From Fidelibacterota bacterium (GTDB taxonomy: Bacteria; Fidelibacterota; Marinisomatia; Marinisomatales; TCS55), in NCBI GenBank assembly GCA_002724735.1, contig PBPT01000016.1, positions 232,586-296,585 of the forward strand: a stretch of DNA of 64,000 nucleotides, written 5' to 3'. Made by a program: the position numbers and the translations under genes. Shown piece by piece: positions 38,890-47,698 of the stretch; within the stretch, counting starts at the first letter, position 1; each line of letters begins with the position of its first letter. The notes beneath the pieces are model-generated. The model did no database searches and was not told the DNA's origin. It worked only from the letters and a program-made list of their open reading frames with translations.

Positions 38890-39497
38890 TTTTCTAAACT
38901 TTTTACAAAGTCAGAAAGCGTATCAAAAACTTTGGTACGCTTTTTTATTGCTTTGTAAGTAAATCTATTTAATAATTTTTCTGTTTCTTCACCATATCCG
39001 GTGCGTACTAAGATAGGAATAGCACCTATTTTCATTGCGGCCTTTAAATCAGTAATTTTGTCACCAACATAAAAACCTTGTGCAAACTTTACGTGTGGTA
39101 TTTCTTTTTCACATCGTTTGAACATTCCTATATTAGGCTTCGCGTACATATCATTTTTTCTGCTACTAGCACTATAGTAGATTCCGTCTATACTAGTGCA
39201 ACCAGCTTTACCTAGTAATTCAAACAAATGCTTATGTACGTTATCTACATCTTCTTGCGTAAATAATCCTTTTTCAATACCACCTTGATTTGTGATAATT
39301 GTAATCTTATGACCTAATCTGCGTAGTTTAGCAATAGCTTCTATGCTACCAGGAATAGGTTCAAAGTCTTTTATTTTGTAACAATATGTGCCTAGATCTT
39401 TGTTGATTACACCATCTCTATCTAATCCTACTACACACTTAGGTGCGATATAATTAGGACTAGGATCATAGTCGTCACTCCAACTTATTTCAACCAT
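38886..39497 (-). CDS. gmhB: D-glycero-D-manno-heptose-1,7-bisphosphate 7-phosphatase-like (HAD-IIIA)
   Basis: GLDRDGVIN, ITIITNQGGI, KPNIGMF, YVGDKITDLKAA motifs. Confidence 0.75.
   Translation of the reverse strand: MVEISWSDDYDPSPNYIAPKCVVGLDRDGVINKDLGTYCYKIKDFEPIPGSIEAIAKLRRLGHKITIITNQGGIEKGLFTQEDVDNVHKHLFELLGKAGCTSIDGIYYSASSRKNDMYAKPNIGMFKRCEKEIPHVKFAQGFYVGDKITDLKAAMKIGAIPILVRTGYGEETEKLLNRFTYKAIKKRTKVFDTLSDFVKSLEN
38915..38946 (+). terminator. Plus-strand terminator inside the 3' end of gmhB
   Basis: AAAGCGTA-tcaaaaactttgg-TACGCTTT then T run; just after the 32512 stop. Confidence 0.65.
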
Positions 39498-39891
39498 TTT
39501 CTGTTTCTTTACTTTGACTGTCGCCTGGAATAAGTCTGTAATTATCTTCTACTGAATCAGCTGTACTAACTTCAGTTACTGAACTCATAGGTTCTAAACA
39601 TTCTAACTGATGAGGTTGTAAAGGAGGATTATGCCAAACATCACCTTCTTTTAATTCTTTCTCGTGTAACGTAGCATTAGAAGTATCAATCCATCTTACG
39701 ATAAATTTTCCGCTATTAACAAACCATGTTTCTTCTTTTTCTTTGTGAAAATGCATACTAAACTTTGCACCTACTTTTTCAAATACCATTATCTTACCAC
39801 AGTACTTGTCGTTAGTTGCCCATATTAATTCATAGCCCCAACCTTTGGGTACATGTCCTTCTAATCTTGTAGGTTCTTTCATTAGTTCCAC
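39490..39891 (-). CDS. Cupin protein (mannose-6-phosphate isomerase type II-like)
   Basis: KGWGYELIWATNDKYCGKIMVFEKVGAKFSMHFHKEKEETWFV cupin motif. Confidence 0.65.
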   Translation of the reverse strand: MELMKEPTRLEGHVPKGWGYELIWATNDKYCGKIMVFEKVGAKFSMHFHKEKEETWFVNSGKFIVRWIDTSNATLHEKELKEGDVWHNPPLQPHQLECLEPMSSVTEVSTADSVEDNYRLIPGDSQSKETENG

Positions 39892-40574
39892 ATATCCTTT
39901 TTCTTATCAAACGAAATATCAAAAACATTCCAGCTCATAGTAATTCTTTCTACATCACTTTGAAATGGATAAACCTGATGCCTTAGTTCTGCTGGGAATA
40001 CAAAAATTTGTCCAGTTTTAGGAATAATCCTATGTGCGCCTGCGCCATAACTACCATGCACAAATTCTAATTGTCCAGGGCATCTTGCATTAGAATCCAT
40101 AGGAAATATATCGGGTTCAGTAGCTATTACTTCCGGAACTTCAACCATTATAATACCGCTTAACGTACCTGTATGGCAATGCAAAGGATTAAATTCGTGT
40201 TGCTTCATAAAATTAAACCATACACCATTTCCTAAATGCCATTTCATGCTGTCATAGTCAACTGTTTCTATCATAATTTTTTTTTCGCTAGAAGCACCTG
40301 CATTAATTAACTTTCTTTGGTCATCAGCAATTATCCAATTTATAATATGCGGACGTAGTACTTCCATCATAGTAGATAGCATTTTTGGATCAGCTTTTTC
40401 ATTACCTCGTTGTTCTTTTATATTTCCTGATAAAGCAGACCCTTGCGATGCAGAATCTCTATTTATTTCTGCAAAACTTTTTACAAATTTTATATCTTCC
40501 TCACTTATTTTACTTTCATAAATCATAGGTCCAAACGGACAAAGTATATTATGATCTCCGTTATTCTGTAGCAT
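39882..40574 (-). CDS. Putative 2OG-Fe(II) oxygenase
   Basis: EFNPLHCHTGTLSGIIMVEVP and GQIFVFPAELRHQVYPF. Confidence 0.6.
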   Translation of the reverse strand: MLQNNGDHNILCPFGPMIYESKISEEDIKFVKSFAEINRDSASQGSALSGNIKEQRGNEKADPKMLSTMMEVLRPHIINWIIADDQRKLINAGASSEKKIMIETVDYDSMKWHLGNGVWFNFMKQHEFNPLHCHTGTLSGIIMVEVPEVIATEPDIFPMDSNARCPGQLEFVHGSYGAGAHRIIPKTGQIFVFPAELRHQVYPFQSDVERITMSWNVFDISFDKKKDMWN

Positions 40575-41382
40575 TAATATATTCCTTTATACCTTTCCAA
40601 TCCATTTCAATCACAGTATTTAATTTGTCTAGATTTGCACAAGTATATTTTTGGTACTGAGGCTTAATATTATCTGGAATTGGAATATAATTAATTGTAG
40701 CATCGTATTTTTTTGCAATTTCTCTAGCTACGTTTTCAAAGCTTTCTGGATTTCCTGTTCCAACATTGTAGATGCCGCTTGCATCGACAGTCAACATTTT
40801 TTGATGTACTTTACAAACATCTTCAACACAAACAAAGTCACGTTTGTACTCACTGCTACCTTCAAATACATCAATCTTTCCTTCATCTAACGCTTGTAAT
40901 CTAAACTTAGTCCAAGGAGATGCTTGGCTTCCTTTATCATTTTCGCCAGGTCCATATACGTTAAAATATCTAAATCCTTGTACAAGCACAGTAAATTCTT
41001 CAATATGTTTAATTACAAATCGGTCAAATAAATATTTTGACCATGCATACGGAGATTGAGGAAGTAAAGGTCCATTTTCTGTAAAATGTGTAGTAGGACC
41101 ATAAACACTAGCACTAGAAGCATATTGAAAATTAGTTCCATAATTTTCACAAACCTGCAACATACGCATACTATTTTCAAAGTTTTGTTCAATTATTTGA
41201 TCTACATCTGTATATGTAGTGCTTGTAATAGCACCAAGATGAATGACCCAATCATATGAACTAGGATCTGGCACAGTATTATCTATATACTCCCAACCCT
41301 CCACATCATGTCCTTGGGTAAGCAAATAGTTAGATAAATTTTTTCCGATAAATCCTTTATATCCAGTTACTAGTATTCTCAT
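40561..41382 (-). CDS. hldD: NAD-dependent epimerase, ADP-glyceromanno-heptose 6-epimerase-like
   Basis: ILVTGYKGFIGKNLSNYL; FQYASSASVYG; SPYAWSKYLFD; FRYFNVYGPGENDKGSQASPWTKF; YNVGTG. Confidence 0.75.
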   Translation of the reverse strand: MRILVTGYKGFIGKNLSNYLLTQGHDVEGWEYIDNTVPDPSSYDWVIHLGAITSTTYTDVDQIIEQNFENSMRMLQVCENYGTNFQYASSASVYGPTTHFTENGPLLPQSPYAWSKYLFDRFVIKHIEEFTVLVQGFRYFNVYGPGENDKGSQASPWTKFRLQALDEGKIDVFEGSSEYKRDFVCVEDVCKVHQKMLTVDASGIYNVGTGNPESFENVAREIAKKYDATINYIPIPDNIKPQYQKYTCANLDKLNTVIEMDWKGIKEYINATE

Positions 41383-41987
41383 TTACACGGCACTCCGTTG
41401 TTATCATAAGGTAATTGCATGTCCTTTTCCCAATGATTCCGATATCTTATATCTTCGTCATCCATTAGTGCATGCCATTTAGGATCATCTCTCCAAGGTA
41501 TAAAATTAAAATTAATTACTACTCTTCTAAGTTTGTCTGTACAACTAGCACCACTATGTCTAATTTTTGCAGGAAAAATAACCAATGTATTCTCAACACT
41601 TTCGACTTTGTCTCCATCTTCGAAAATAGTGTATCCATTATTAGTATTTAAATAGTATACCGCAGTTAATGCACCTGGAATAACTGTGTCATTATGCATG
41701 CCATGTACTTCGTTTGTATCTGTTTTTGTAAGTAAGTTTGCCTTTACCCTTATTAGTAATTGAGGACCCAACACATCCATGACAGGATATATTACCTGAT
41801 AGTCATTTGGTCGATCCATATAATAACCTTCATGTATTGTATGGACAAATTGAAAGTTACCAACATCGCCTTTATCTGCTACACCTTCTCCATAATGCCA
41901 ATTGTATTGTAAACTTAACATATGTTCTTGGATTTTTTTAAACACTTCTTTTGGCACAGCATTATCAATTACTACCTTTTTTGTCAT
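41379..41987 (-). CDS. Putative 2OG-Fe(II) oxygenase (prolyl 4-hydroxylase-like)
   Basis: VHGMHND and FPAKIRHSGA..RRVVINF motifs. Confidence 0.65.
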   Translation of the reverse strand: MTKKVVIDNAVPKEVFKKIQEHMLSLQYNWHYGEGVADKGDVGNFQFVHTIHEGYYMDRPNDYQVIYPVMDVLGPQLLIRVKANLLTKTDTNEVHGMHNDTVIPGALTAVYYLNTNNGYTIFEDGDKVESVENTLVIFPAKIRHSGASCTDKLRRVVINFNFIPWRDDPKWHALMDDEDIRYRNHWEKDMQLPYDNNGVPCK

Positions 41988-43123
41988 TTAATATCCTCTA
42001 TTATTTTTGTTGTAGAATAACCTTCTAACGTAGGAATAATTTTCACTTCTGCTAAGTCATTACCTACAACTGTATCTGTAGTATAATCGCCTCCTTTTAC
42101 AATTATACTTGGCATTATATGTTTTATAAGTTCATAAGGAGTATCATAATCAAAAACATGTACCTCGTCAACCCAAGGTAACATTGCTAATTGTTCAGTG
42201 CGTTTTTTTACATCATTAATAGGGCGATCATTACCCTTTAATCTTTTTACACTATCATCTGAATTAATTGCTACAACAAGACGACTTCCTAGTTTACTAG
42301 CTTCTTGAAGTAAATGCAAATGTCCTTTGTGCAATATATCAAAAACACCGTTAGTAAACACAGTGGTTTCTTCAATATCATCTAATGAAAGCGTGTACGT
42401 TCCTAAGTGCTTAACACTTTCGGTTGCTCCTTTAGATGCAAGTTCTAAGCTATCTTTTATGTTTTTACCTTTTGTAAGACCATATACAAATGCCGCTAAG
42501 AAACAATCTCCTGCTCCAGTAACATCACTAACCTCAACCTGTTCAGGTATAATAAAATGTTGCTCGCCATCAAACTCTGCTCTAATAGCACCAGATGCAT
42601 TTGTAACAATAATATTTCCTTCGTGCTTATCAAACTGAAATTCTTTATATTCTTTTGCATTTGGTTTTACAAGCCATGCATTTTTGTAATGTGTATAATT
42701 ACGTTTTGGATCTACAATAACTTTACAGCCATAACTATTAATATGGTCTATAATTTCATTACAGTGATCTAATACACCTTTGTTATAATCACTTAGTATA
42801 GCATAATCAAATGAAGAAAAATCACTTTTGAGAATATTTTTTAATACAGCTTTTCCGTCTGCTTTTTGATCTTCATCTAGTCTTGTAATGTAGTGTCCAT
42901 CAGCTATAATTCTAGTTTTTACACTTTTTGGTTGTTCATTAGATACTAATGTTACATCTACACCTAAATTTTTTAAATTGCTACTTACAAGACCAGCGCC
43001 ACCTAATGAAGTTTTAACATCTGTAAGATTCACTATTGGCACAGGAGCCTCAGGACTAATACGTGTAGAAGTACCGTAGATGTATTTGTCAGTAATTATA
43101 TCTCCAAGAACTAGAACTTTCAT
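41984..43123 (-). CDS. hldE: Bifunctional heptose-7-phosphate kinase / heptose-1-phosphate adenylyltransferase
   Basis: GDIITDKYIYGTSTRISPEAPVPIV, VTGAGDCFLAAF (PfkB kinase) plus FTNGVFDILHKGHLHLLQEA and IIVKGGDYTTDTVVG (nucleotidyltransferase). Confidence 0.85.
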   Translation of the reverse strand: MKVLVLGDIITDKYIYGTSTRISPEAPVPIVNLTDVKTSLGGAGLVSSNLKNLGVDVTLVSNEQPKSVKTRIIADGHYITRLDEDQKADGKAVLKNILKSDFSSFDYAILSDYNKGVLDHCNEIIDHINSYGCKVIVDPKRNYTHYKNAWLVKPNAKEYKEFQFDKHEGNIIVTNASGAIRAEFDGEQHFIIPEQVEVSDVTGAGDCFLAAFVYGLTKGKNIKDSLELASKGATESVKHLGTYTLSLDDIEETTVFTNGVFDILHKGHLHLLQEASKLGSRLVVAINSDDSVKRLKGNDRPINDVKKRTEQLAMLPWVDEVHVFDYDTPYELIKHIMPSIIVKGGDYTTDTVVGNDLAEVKIIPTLEGYSTTKIIEDIK

Positions 43124-43129
43124 ATAACT

Positions 43130-43158
43130 ATTATACTATTATTTGCCTTATTTGTCAA
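43130..43158 (-). promoter_or_regulatory. Consensus sigma70 promoter of the hldE operon
   Basis: Minus strand TTGACA-N17-TATAAT, perfect; 6 nt between the -10 box and the hldE ATG. Confidence 0.8.
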
Positions 43159-43588
43159 GTAAATTAATAGTTTGAAAAACAGTTTCAAGTTTTGTAAGAT
43201 TAATTTTACTTTGTAGTGTGTTACGTAGTCCATGATGTAAGGGTTTTGGCCATTTAGTAAAACTACACCAAGCAAAACCGTCATGTTCTTTGTTAAGTTG
43301 CGGAATAAATTCTTCTTCTACAATACAAAGATAAGTGTGGAATAAGAATTTTTTATCATTACTTAAAAAACTTTCAAGTGGCAACGTTTTCTTTAGAGGA
43401 GGAAGTTCACCAATTTCTTCAATTATTTCTCTTTTGAGACCTTCCCATGGAGTTTCTTTTGCTTCATTTGTGCCACCTACTAACCCCCAAACATCAGATT
43501 TTTTACCATTACTACGATGTAAAAATAAAAAGCGATTCGTGTTTAGAGTATAGAATAAAGCTCCACTACATATAATACTTGCACTCAT
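43148..43588 (-). CDS. Nudix hydrolase
   Basis: GLVGGTNEAKETPWEGLKREIIEEIGE Nudix box; internal ATG (MSASIICSG) preferred over the listed upstream start, which overlaps gp15. Confidence 0.8.
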   Translation of the reverse strand: MSASIICSGALFYTLNTNRFLFLHRSNGKKSDVWGLVGGTNEAKETPWEGLKREIIEEIGELPPLKKTLPLESFLSNDKKFLFHTYLCIVEEEFIPQLNKEHDGFAWCSFTKWPKPLHHGLRNTLQSKINLTKLETVFQTINLLDK

Positions 43589-43596
43589 ACAAGTAA

Positions 43597-45021
43597 TTAT
43601 CCGCTGAGTTCGATCCTCCAGGTCCCTACTGGATAGTCTCCGTCTATGCTTAATAACCATTCTTGGTTTTTAAATCTGTATTGGGTTTGTGTATGTAGGT
43701 TAGTTATATATGTGGTTGTTGTAGTTGCCGATGCATCAAATATAATATTCCATTTGGAGCCGTCCCATTCAATAATATCATTTATCTTTGCAACAAATCC
43801 GGTACCATCTGCATTAGCCCAAGCATTTGGAACATTAGTTGCATCTGCATCACCTACATTATCTAATAGTAACAATCTAAGTCCTGAAACTTTAATAGGA
43901 GTAGGATCATAATTTGTAGGATCAATAACATAATCTACTGATGTTCTAGAGCCCGAACTACTTGTAATAATAGTATCTGCAGGGAAACTATCGGTATCAA
44001 AATCAATAGCAATCATTCCCTCATCAAGAGGATTAATAGCAAAAGTACCTGTAGCAGTCATAGAATTATCATCATTTGTTAAGAATATTCTGCTTACTCC
44101 TGCGGCATAAACACCAGGTAGTGCAGTGAATATTTCTCTCCAGTTTTTAACACCGACCATACCGTTAGCAACTAGCTGTGCATTTCCTTGACTTACATAT
44201 ACTGTCCATTGGGCAAAGTTAACATTAGCTGAATGTCCACCAGCTGTTGAACCAACCCTTGAACCTCTAGAGTCAGTTGATTTACCTGGCAATGATGTAT
44301 CGTCATATGCATTTAATTGAGGTTGAGATATGCCATCTTCGATTGTTCCGTTTGTCTCATCGAACATACTTGTAATAATATTTGTAATGACGCCCATCTT
44401 ACGTACTTTAGTAGGCGGACTTATATACACAGGAATACTAAAACTAAGTGTAGCAATATCTATCTCTGTGTCTACGCCAACTGGCACACTTCTACTACTC
44501 CATTGAACATTTTCTAAATGTACAACTGTAATACTTGTCCAGTCAATAAAATTATCTGTTGTTTGCATTTCTAAACTAGGATTAAACAATACTAAAATTT
44601 GTTCAAGTAATTGTAATTTTTGATCAGTGTTACTTGCCCATATGTCTGCATTACACCTCATTAAGTAAGGAGTAGGAATAAGTCTTTCCACTGTATATGC
44701 TTTGCCTTCTGTGTTGACATATTCTTTTGCAGTTTCATCATATGCTCGTTCACGTATATTAGTTTTTCTAGTGTAAGTTGAATCTGTTAACCTATCTTTA
44801 TCTAGTTCTAATCCTGTTATATAAACACTTATTCGCGGAGCACTAGGTAGTTTATTTTCACTATTTTCTCTTATAATATTTGCAACTTGCCTAGTAAGGT
44901 CACCATACATTACAGGTACTTCTTTAGTTTGCCCGTCTCCGTCTATAACAGGAAAATTACTTAGAATACGCATCATTTGTGTTGTATAGCGTCTAATCTG
45001 TCCGTCATAAAAATGTTGCAT
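43597..45021 (-). CDS. 15: Tail sheath terminator/stabiliser gp15-like
   Basis: FYDGQIRRYTTQMMRILSNFPV..VPVMYGDLTRQVANII; next to gp14/gp13 homologues. Confidence 0.75.
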   Translation of the reverse strand: MQHFYDGQIRRYTTQMMRILSNFPVIDGDGQTKEVPVMYGDLTRQVANIIRENSENKLPSAPRISVYITGLELDKDRLTDSTYTRKTNIRERAYDETAKEYVNTEGKAYTVERLIPTPYLMRCNADIWASNTDQKLQLLEQILVLFNPSLEMQTTDNFIDWTSITVVHLENVQWSSRSVPVGVDTEIDIATLSFSIPVYISPPTKVRKMGVITNIITSMFDETNGTIEDGISQPQLNAYDDTSLPGKSTDSRGSRVGSTAGGHSANVNFAQWTVYVSQGNAQLVANGMVGVKNWREIFTALPGVYAAGVSRIFLTNDDNSMTATGTFAINPLDEGMIAIDFDTDSFPADTIITSSSGSRTSVDYVIDPTNYDPTPIKVSGLRLLLLDNVGDADATNVPNAWANADGTGFVAKINDIIEWDGSKWNIIFDASATTTTTYITNLHTQTQYRFKNQEWLLSIDGDYPVGTWRIELSG

Positions 45022-46181
45022 TAGTTATCCTTTTTTGGACGAAGTGCTTTAGATAAGCTTTGTCTTTCTGGTACAACTTCACCATTAATTGTACTTGACG
45101 CTGTATTATTAATAAAGCTTGCCTTCTGTGTTTGTTTTTCTAATGTGTTACTTAGTGTCATTCTAATATCATCATTTTGTTTAACCCACCTGTTGCCATC
45201 AAACTTAAACATTCTGTTAGGCAAAAAGTCAGTGCGTAGAAAGTAGTCTCCATTCCTATTATCTTTTGGAAATGCTATTCCAAATCCAAAAGGAGCACCG
45301 TTTGGAGCGGCATCACCTGTACCTACTAAGTAACCTGTATATCCTTCTCTGTCTGGTCTATCAGCTATTTCGTCTGCTGTAGTATTGATCATAGAAGCAT
45401 CTAAATCTGTTTCGTCAGCAGTTTGTAGTGCCACTGAACCGTCGTCATTTGTTGCAATAGAGTAAAAATGACTTATGTCGAACCCACTCTTAGGTGCGTC
45501 TTGTTCAGCTTGTGCTACTACTGCTCTATTAATTTGCATTTCTTTCTCATACGTAGAAAGTACATCTCTTAATGTATTGCTTGAGTTTTCGCTTGCAGGT
45601 AAATCTAATATTTCTTTGTATTCTTGAGTATCGTATATCTGCTTTAATTTAAGCCTGTATAAATGAGGATACCATGTTTGACTAAAGCCTTCTGCGGCTC
45701 TGTTTACATCTTCTACAACATAAAATCTCTTTAGGGCTACATCATAATCATTTAAAGCGTATTCGTCTGTTAAGTGTGGTAATTCTATTACATCACCACT
45801 CATAATTTTTCTGCCTAATGTTTTCACAGAACTATTAATATGTATGGTCATAAACAATGTATCATTACTTAAAAATAAACCAAATTGGCTTAGATCAAAA
45901 TCTATATCCTGTACATTGTATACTGCTCGCATTGTATATACGTCTGGATCATATTTTCTATCTCTATTTTCTAAAAATAATAGATCTTGTATATTAGTTT
46001 CTTTTACAGCATCATATCTTGGTTGATCAGACGTTGATTCTGCAGATGATGGGTTCCTAGCACCTAAATACTTGTGAACATTGATATCAGTACCGCCAAC
46101 AGTGAACATTTCCTGAATTTGCTTGTCAAGAAAATGAAAATCGTTACCGCGTTCTGGTTTATATAAAGACAGTCTTGGCAT
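45021..46181 (-). CDS. 14: Neck protein gp14-like
   Basis: MPRLSLYKPERGNDFHFLDKQIQEMFTVGGTDINVHKYLG; listed ORF has a spurious 51-aa extension through the promoter. Confidence 0.75.
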   Translation of the reverse strand: MPRLSLYKPERGNDFHFLDKQIQEMFTVGGTDINVHKYLGARNPSSAESTSDQPRYDAVKETNIQDLLFLENRDRKYDPDVYTMRAVYNVQDIDFDLSQFGLFLSNDTLFMTIHINSSVKTLGRKIMSGDVIELPHLTDEYALNDYDVALKRFYVVEDVNRAAEGFSQTWYPHLYRLKLKQIYDTQEYKEILDLPASENSSNTLRDVLSTYEKEMQINRAVVAQAEQDAPKSGFDISHFYSIATNDDGSVALQTADETDLDASMINTTADEIADRPDREGYTGYLVGTGDAAPNGAPFGFGIAFPKDNRNGDYFLRTDFLPNRMFKFDGNRWVKQNDDIRMTLSNTLEKQTQKASFINNTASSTINGEVVPERQSLSKALRPKKDN

Positions 46182-46186
46182 ATGTA

Positions 46187-46207
46187 TATTTATCGTAACG
46201 ATAAATA
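46187..46207. promoter_or_regulatory. Palindromic divergent late promoters
   Basis: TATTTATCGT-A-ACGATAAATA: perfect palindrome giving GATAAATA on both strands between gp14(-) and gp13(+). Confidence 0.8.
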
Positions 46208-46225
46208 CTATATGGAGAGTAGAGA

Positions 46226-46984
46226 ATGTCTGAGCTAGCAACAATGAAACAAGAGGTATATGACTACGTAAATGCGTCCTTAGGTGGTGGCATGATTGAT
46301 GTAGAATTAGACCCTGTTCATTACGAAACCGCACTTAGCAAAGCTTTAAGTAAATTTAGACAAAGATCAGATAATAGTGTTGAAGAATCATACTTGTTTT
46401 TGACTACAGTAGTAGATCAAAACGAATATATACTACCTGATGAAGTAATTGAAATAAGAAAGCTATTTAGAAGGTCAATAGGTTCTAGGACTGGAGGTAC
46501 AGACGGAGGCTCGTTGTTTGAACCATTTAACATGGCCTATACAAATACATATTTGCTATCAGGCTCTAAGTTAGGCGGATTAGCAACATATGATTTATTT
46601 GCACAACATCAAGAGCTAGTAGGACGTATGTTTGGTAGTTTTATTGAATTTAAATGGAATACAACTACTAAGAAACTTACGTTGCTACAACGTCCACGTG
46701 CAGAAGAAGATCTATTGCTTTATGCATATAACTACAGACCAGACACACAATTACTATCAGACTATCTTGCAAAGCAATGGATTAAAGACTACACTTTAGC
46801 ATCATGTAAGTACATGTTAGGAGAAGCAAGGAGTAAATTTGCTACTATAGCTGGTCCTGGGGGCGGAAGTACTTTGAACGGTGATGCACTTAAATCAGAA
46901 GCACAAGCTGAAATGGAAAAGTTAGAGCAAGAAGTAAGCACCGCAGTAGCAGGCGGACAAGGCTATGGCTTTTTAATCGGCTAA
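46226..46984 (+). CDS. 13: Neck protein gp13-like
   Basis: MKQEVYDYVNASLGGGMIDVELDPVHYETALSKALSKFRQRS; adjacent to gp14. Confidence 0.8.
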   Translation: MSELATMKQEVYDYVNASLGGGMIDVELDPVHYETALSKALSKFRQRSDNSVEESYLFLTTVVDQNEYILPDEVIEIRKLFRRSIGSRTGGTDGGSLFEPFNMAYTNTYLLSGSKLGGLATYDLFAQHQELVGRMFGSFIEFKWNTTTKKLTLLQRPRAEEDLLLYAYNYRPDTQLLSDYLAKQWIKDYTLASCKYMLGEARSKFATIAGPGGGSTLNGDALKSEAQAEMEKLEQEVSTAVAGGQGYGFLIG

Positions 46985-46991
46985 AAACCAC

Positions 46992-47020
46992 TTGACAACA
47001 AGCTAAAATTATCATATAAT
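46992..47020 (+). promoter_or_regulatory. Consensus sigma70 promoter
   Basis: TTGACA-N17-TATAAT, perfect, upstream of the dNMP kinase. Confidence 0.85.
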
Positions 47021-47047
47021 AACTACTATAAACTTAGGAGACATTTT

Positions 47048-47698
47048 ATGATTATTGGTATCTGTGGACTTATTGGTTCCGGTAAAGGTACAGTAAGTGA
47101 CTATCTTGTAGACGAGTACGGTTTTGAAAAAATATCATTTGCAGATAAACTAAAAGATGCAGTAGCTGAACTATTCAGTTGGGATAGGGATATGCTAGAA
47201 GGTGATAGTCATATATCTAGGCAATGGAGAGAACAAGTTGACCAGTTTTGGACACAGGAAACAGGCCGTGAAATTACACCTAGGTTAGTTTTACAAGAGT
47301 TTGGCACTGATTGTATGCGTAATGGCTTTTACGATGGTATATGGGTAAGCATGGTAAAACAAAAAATAATTAACAATCCTACTAAAGAATTTGTTATTCC
47401 TGATGTGAGATTTCGAAATGAACAAAATGTTATTAGAGATCTTGGCGGAGAAATTTGGCAAGTAAAACGTGGTACAGATCCTGAATGGTTTGGTCAAGCA
47501 ATATTAGATAACCAAACAGGAAGTGATTTAATGTCTGCATATGATATACATGCTAGTGAATATAAATGGATTGATACTAATAACCATTTTGATGCAATTT
47601 TGTATAATGATGGGACTATACAAGATCTTAAAAGTCAGGTCGAAGGTCACCTTGTTTCCAGCGAACCCCTTGCTTCTGTACAATACGCTGGCAGTTAG
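47048..47698 (+). CDS. 1: Deoxynucleoside monophosphate kinase (T4 gp1-like)
   Basis: IIGICGLIGSGKGTVSDYLVDEYGFEKISFADKLKDAVAELF; Walker A. Confidence 0.8.
   Translation: MIIGICGLIGSGKGTVSDYLVDEYGFEKISFADKLKDAVAELFSWDRDMLEGDSHISRQWREQVDQFWTQETGREITPRLVLQEFGTDCMRNGFYDGIWVSMVKQKIINNPTKEFVIPDVRFRNEQNVIRDLGGEIWQVKRGTDPEWFGQAILDNQTGSDLMSAYDIHASEYKWIDTNNHFDAILYNDGTIQDLKSQVEGHLVSSEPLASVQYAGS

Noticed and set aside
43589-43660. Upstream extension of the Nudix ORF
   Set aside because: Overlaps the gp15 C-terminus and has a charged, non-Nudix sequence; the internal ATG at 43588 fits the gene boundary.
46182-46334. 51-aa N-terminal extension of the gp14 ORF
   Set aside because: Crosses the palindromic late promoter and overlaps the gp13 start; MPRLSLYKPERG is the expected N-terminus.
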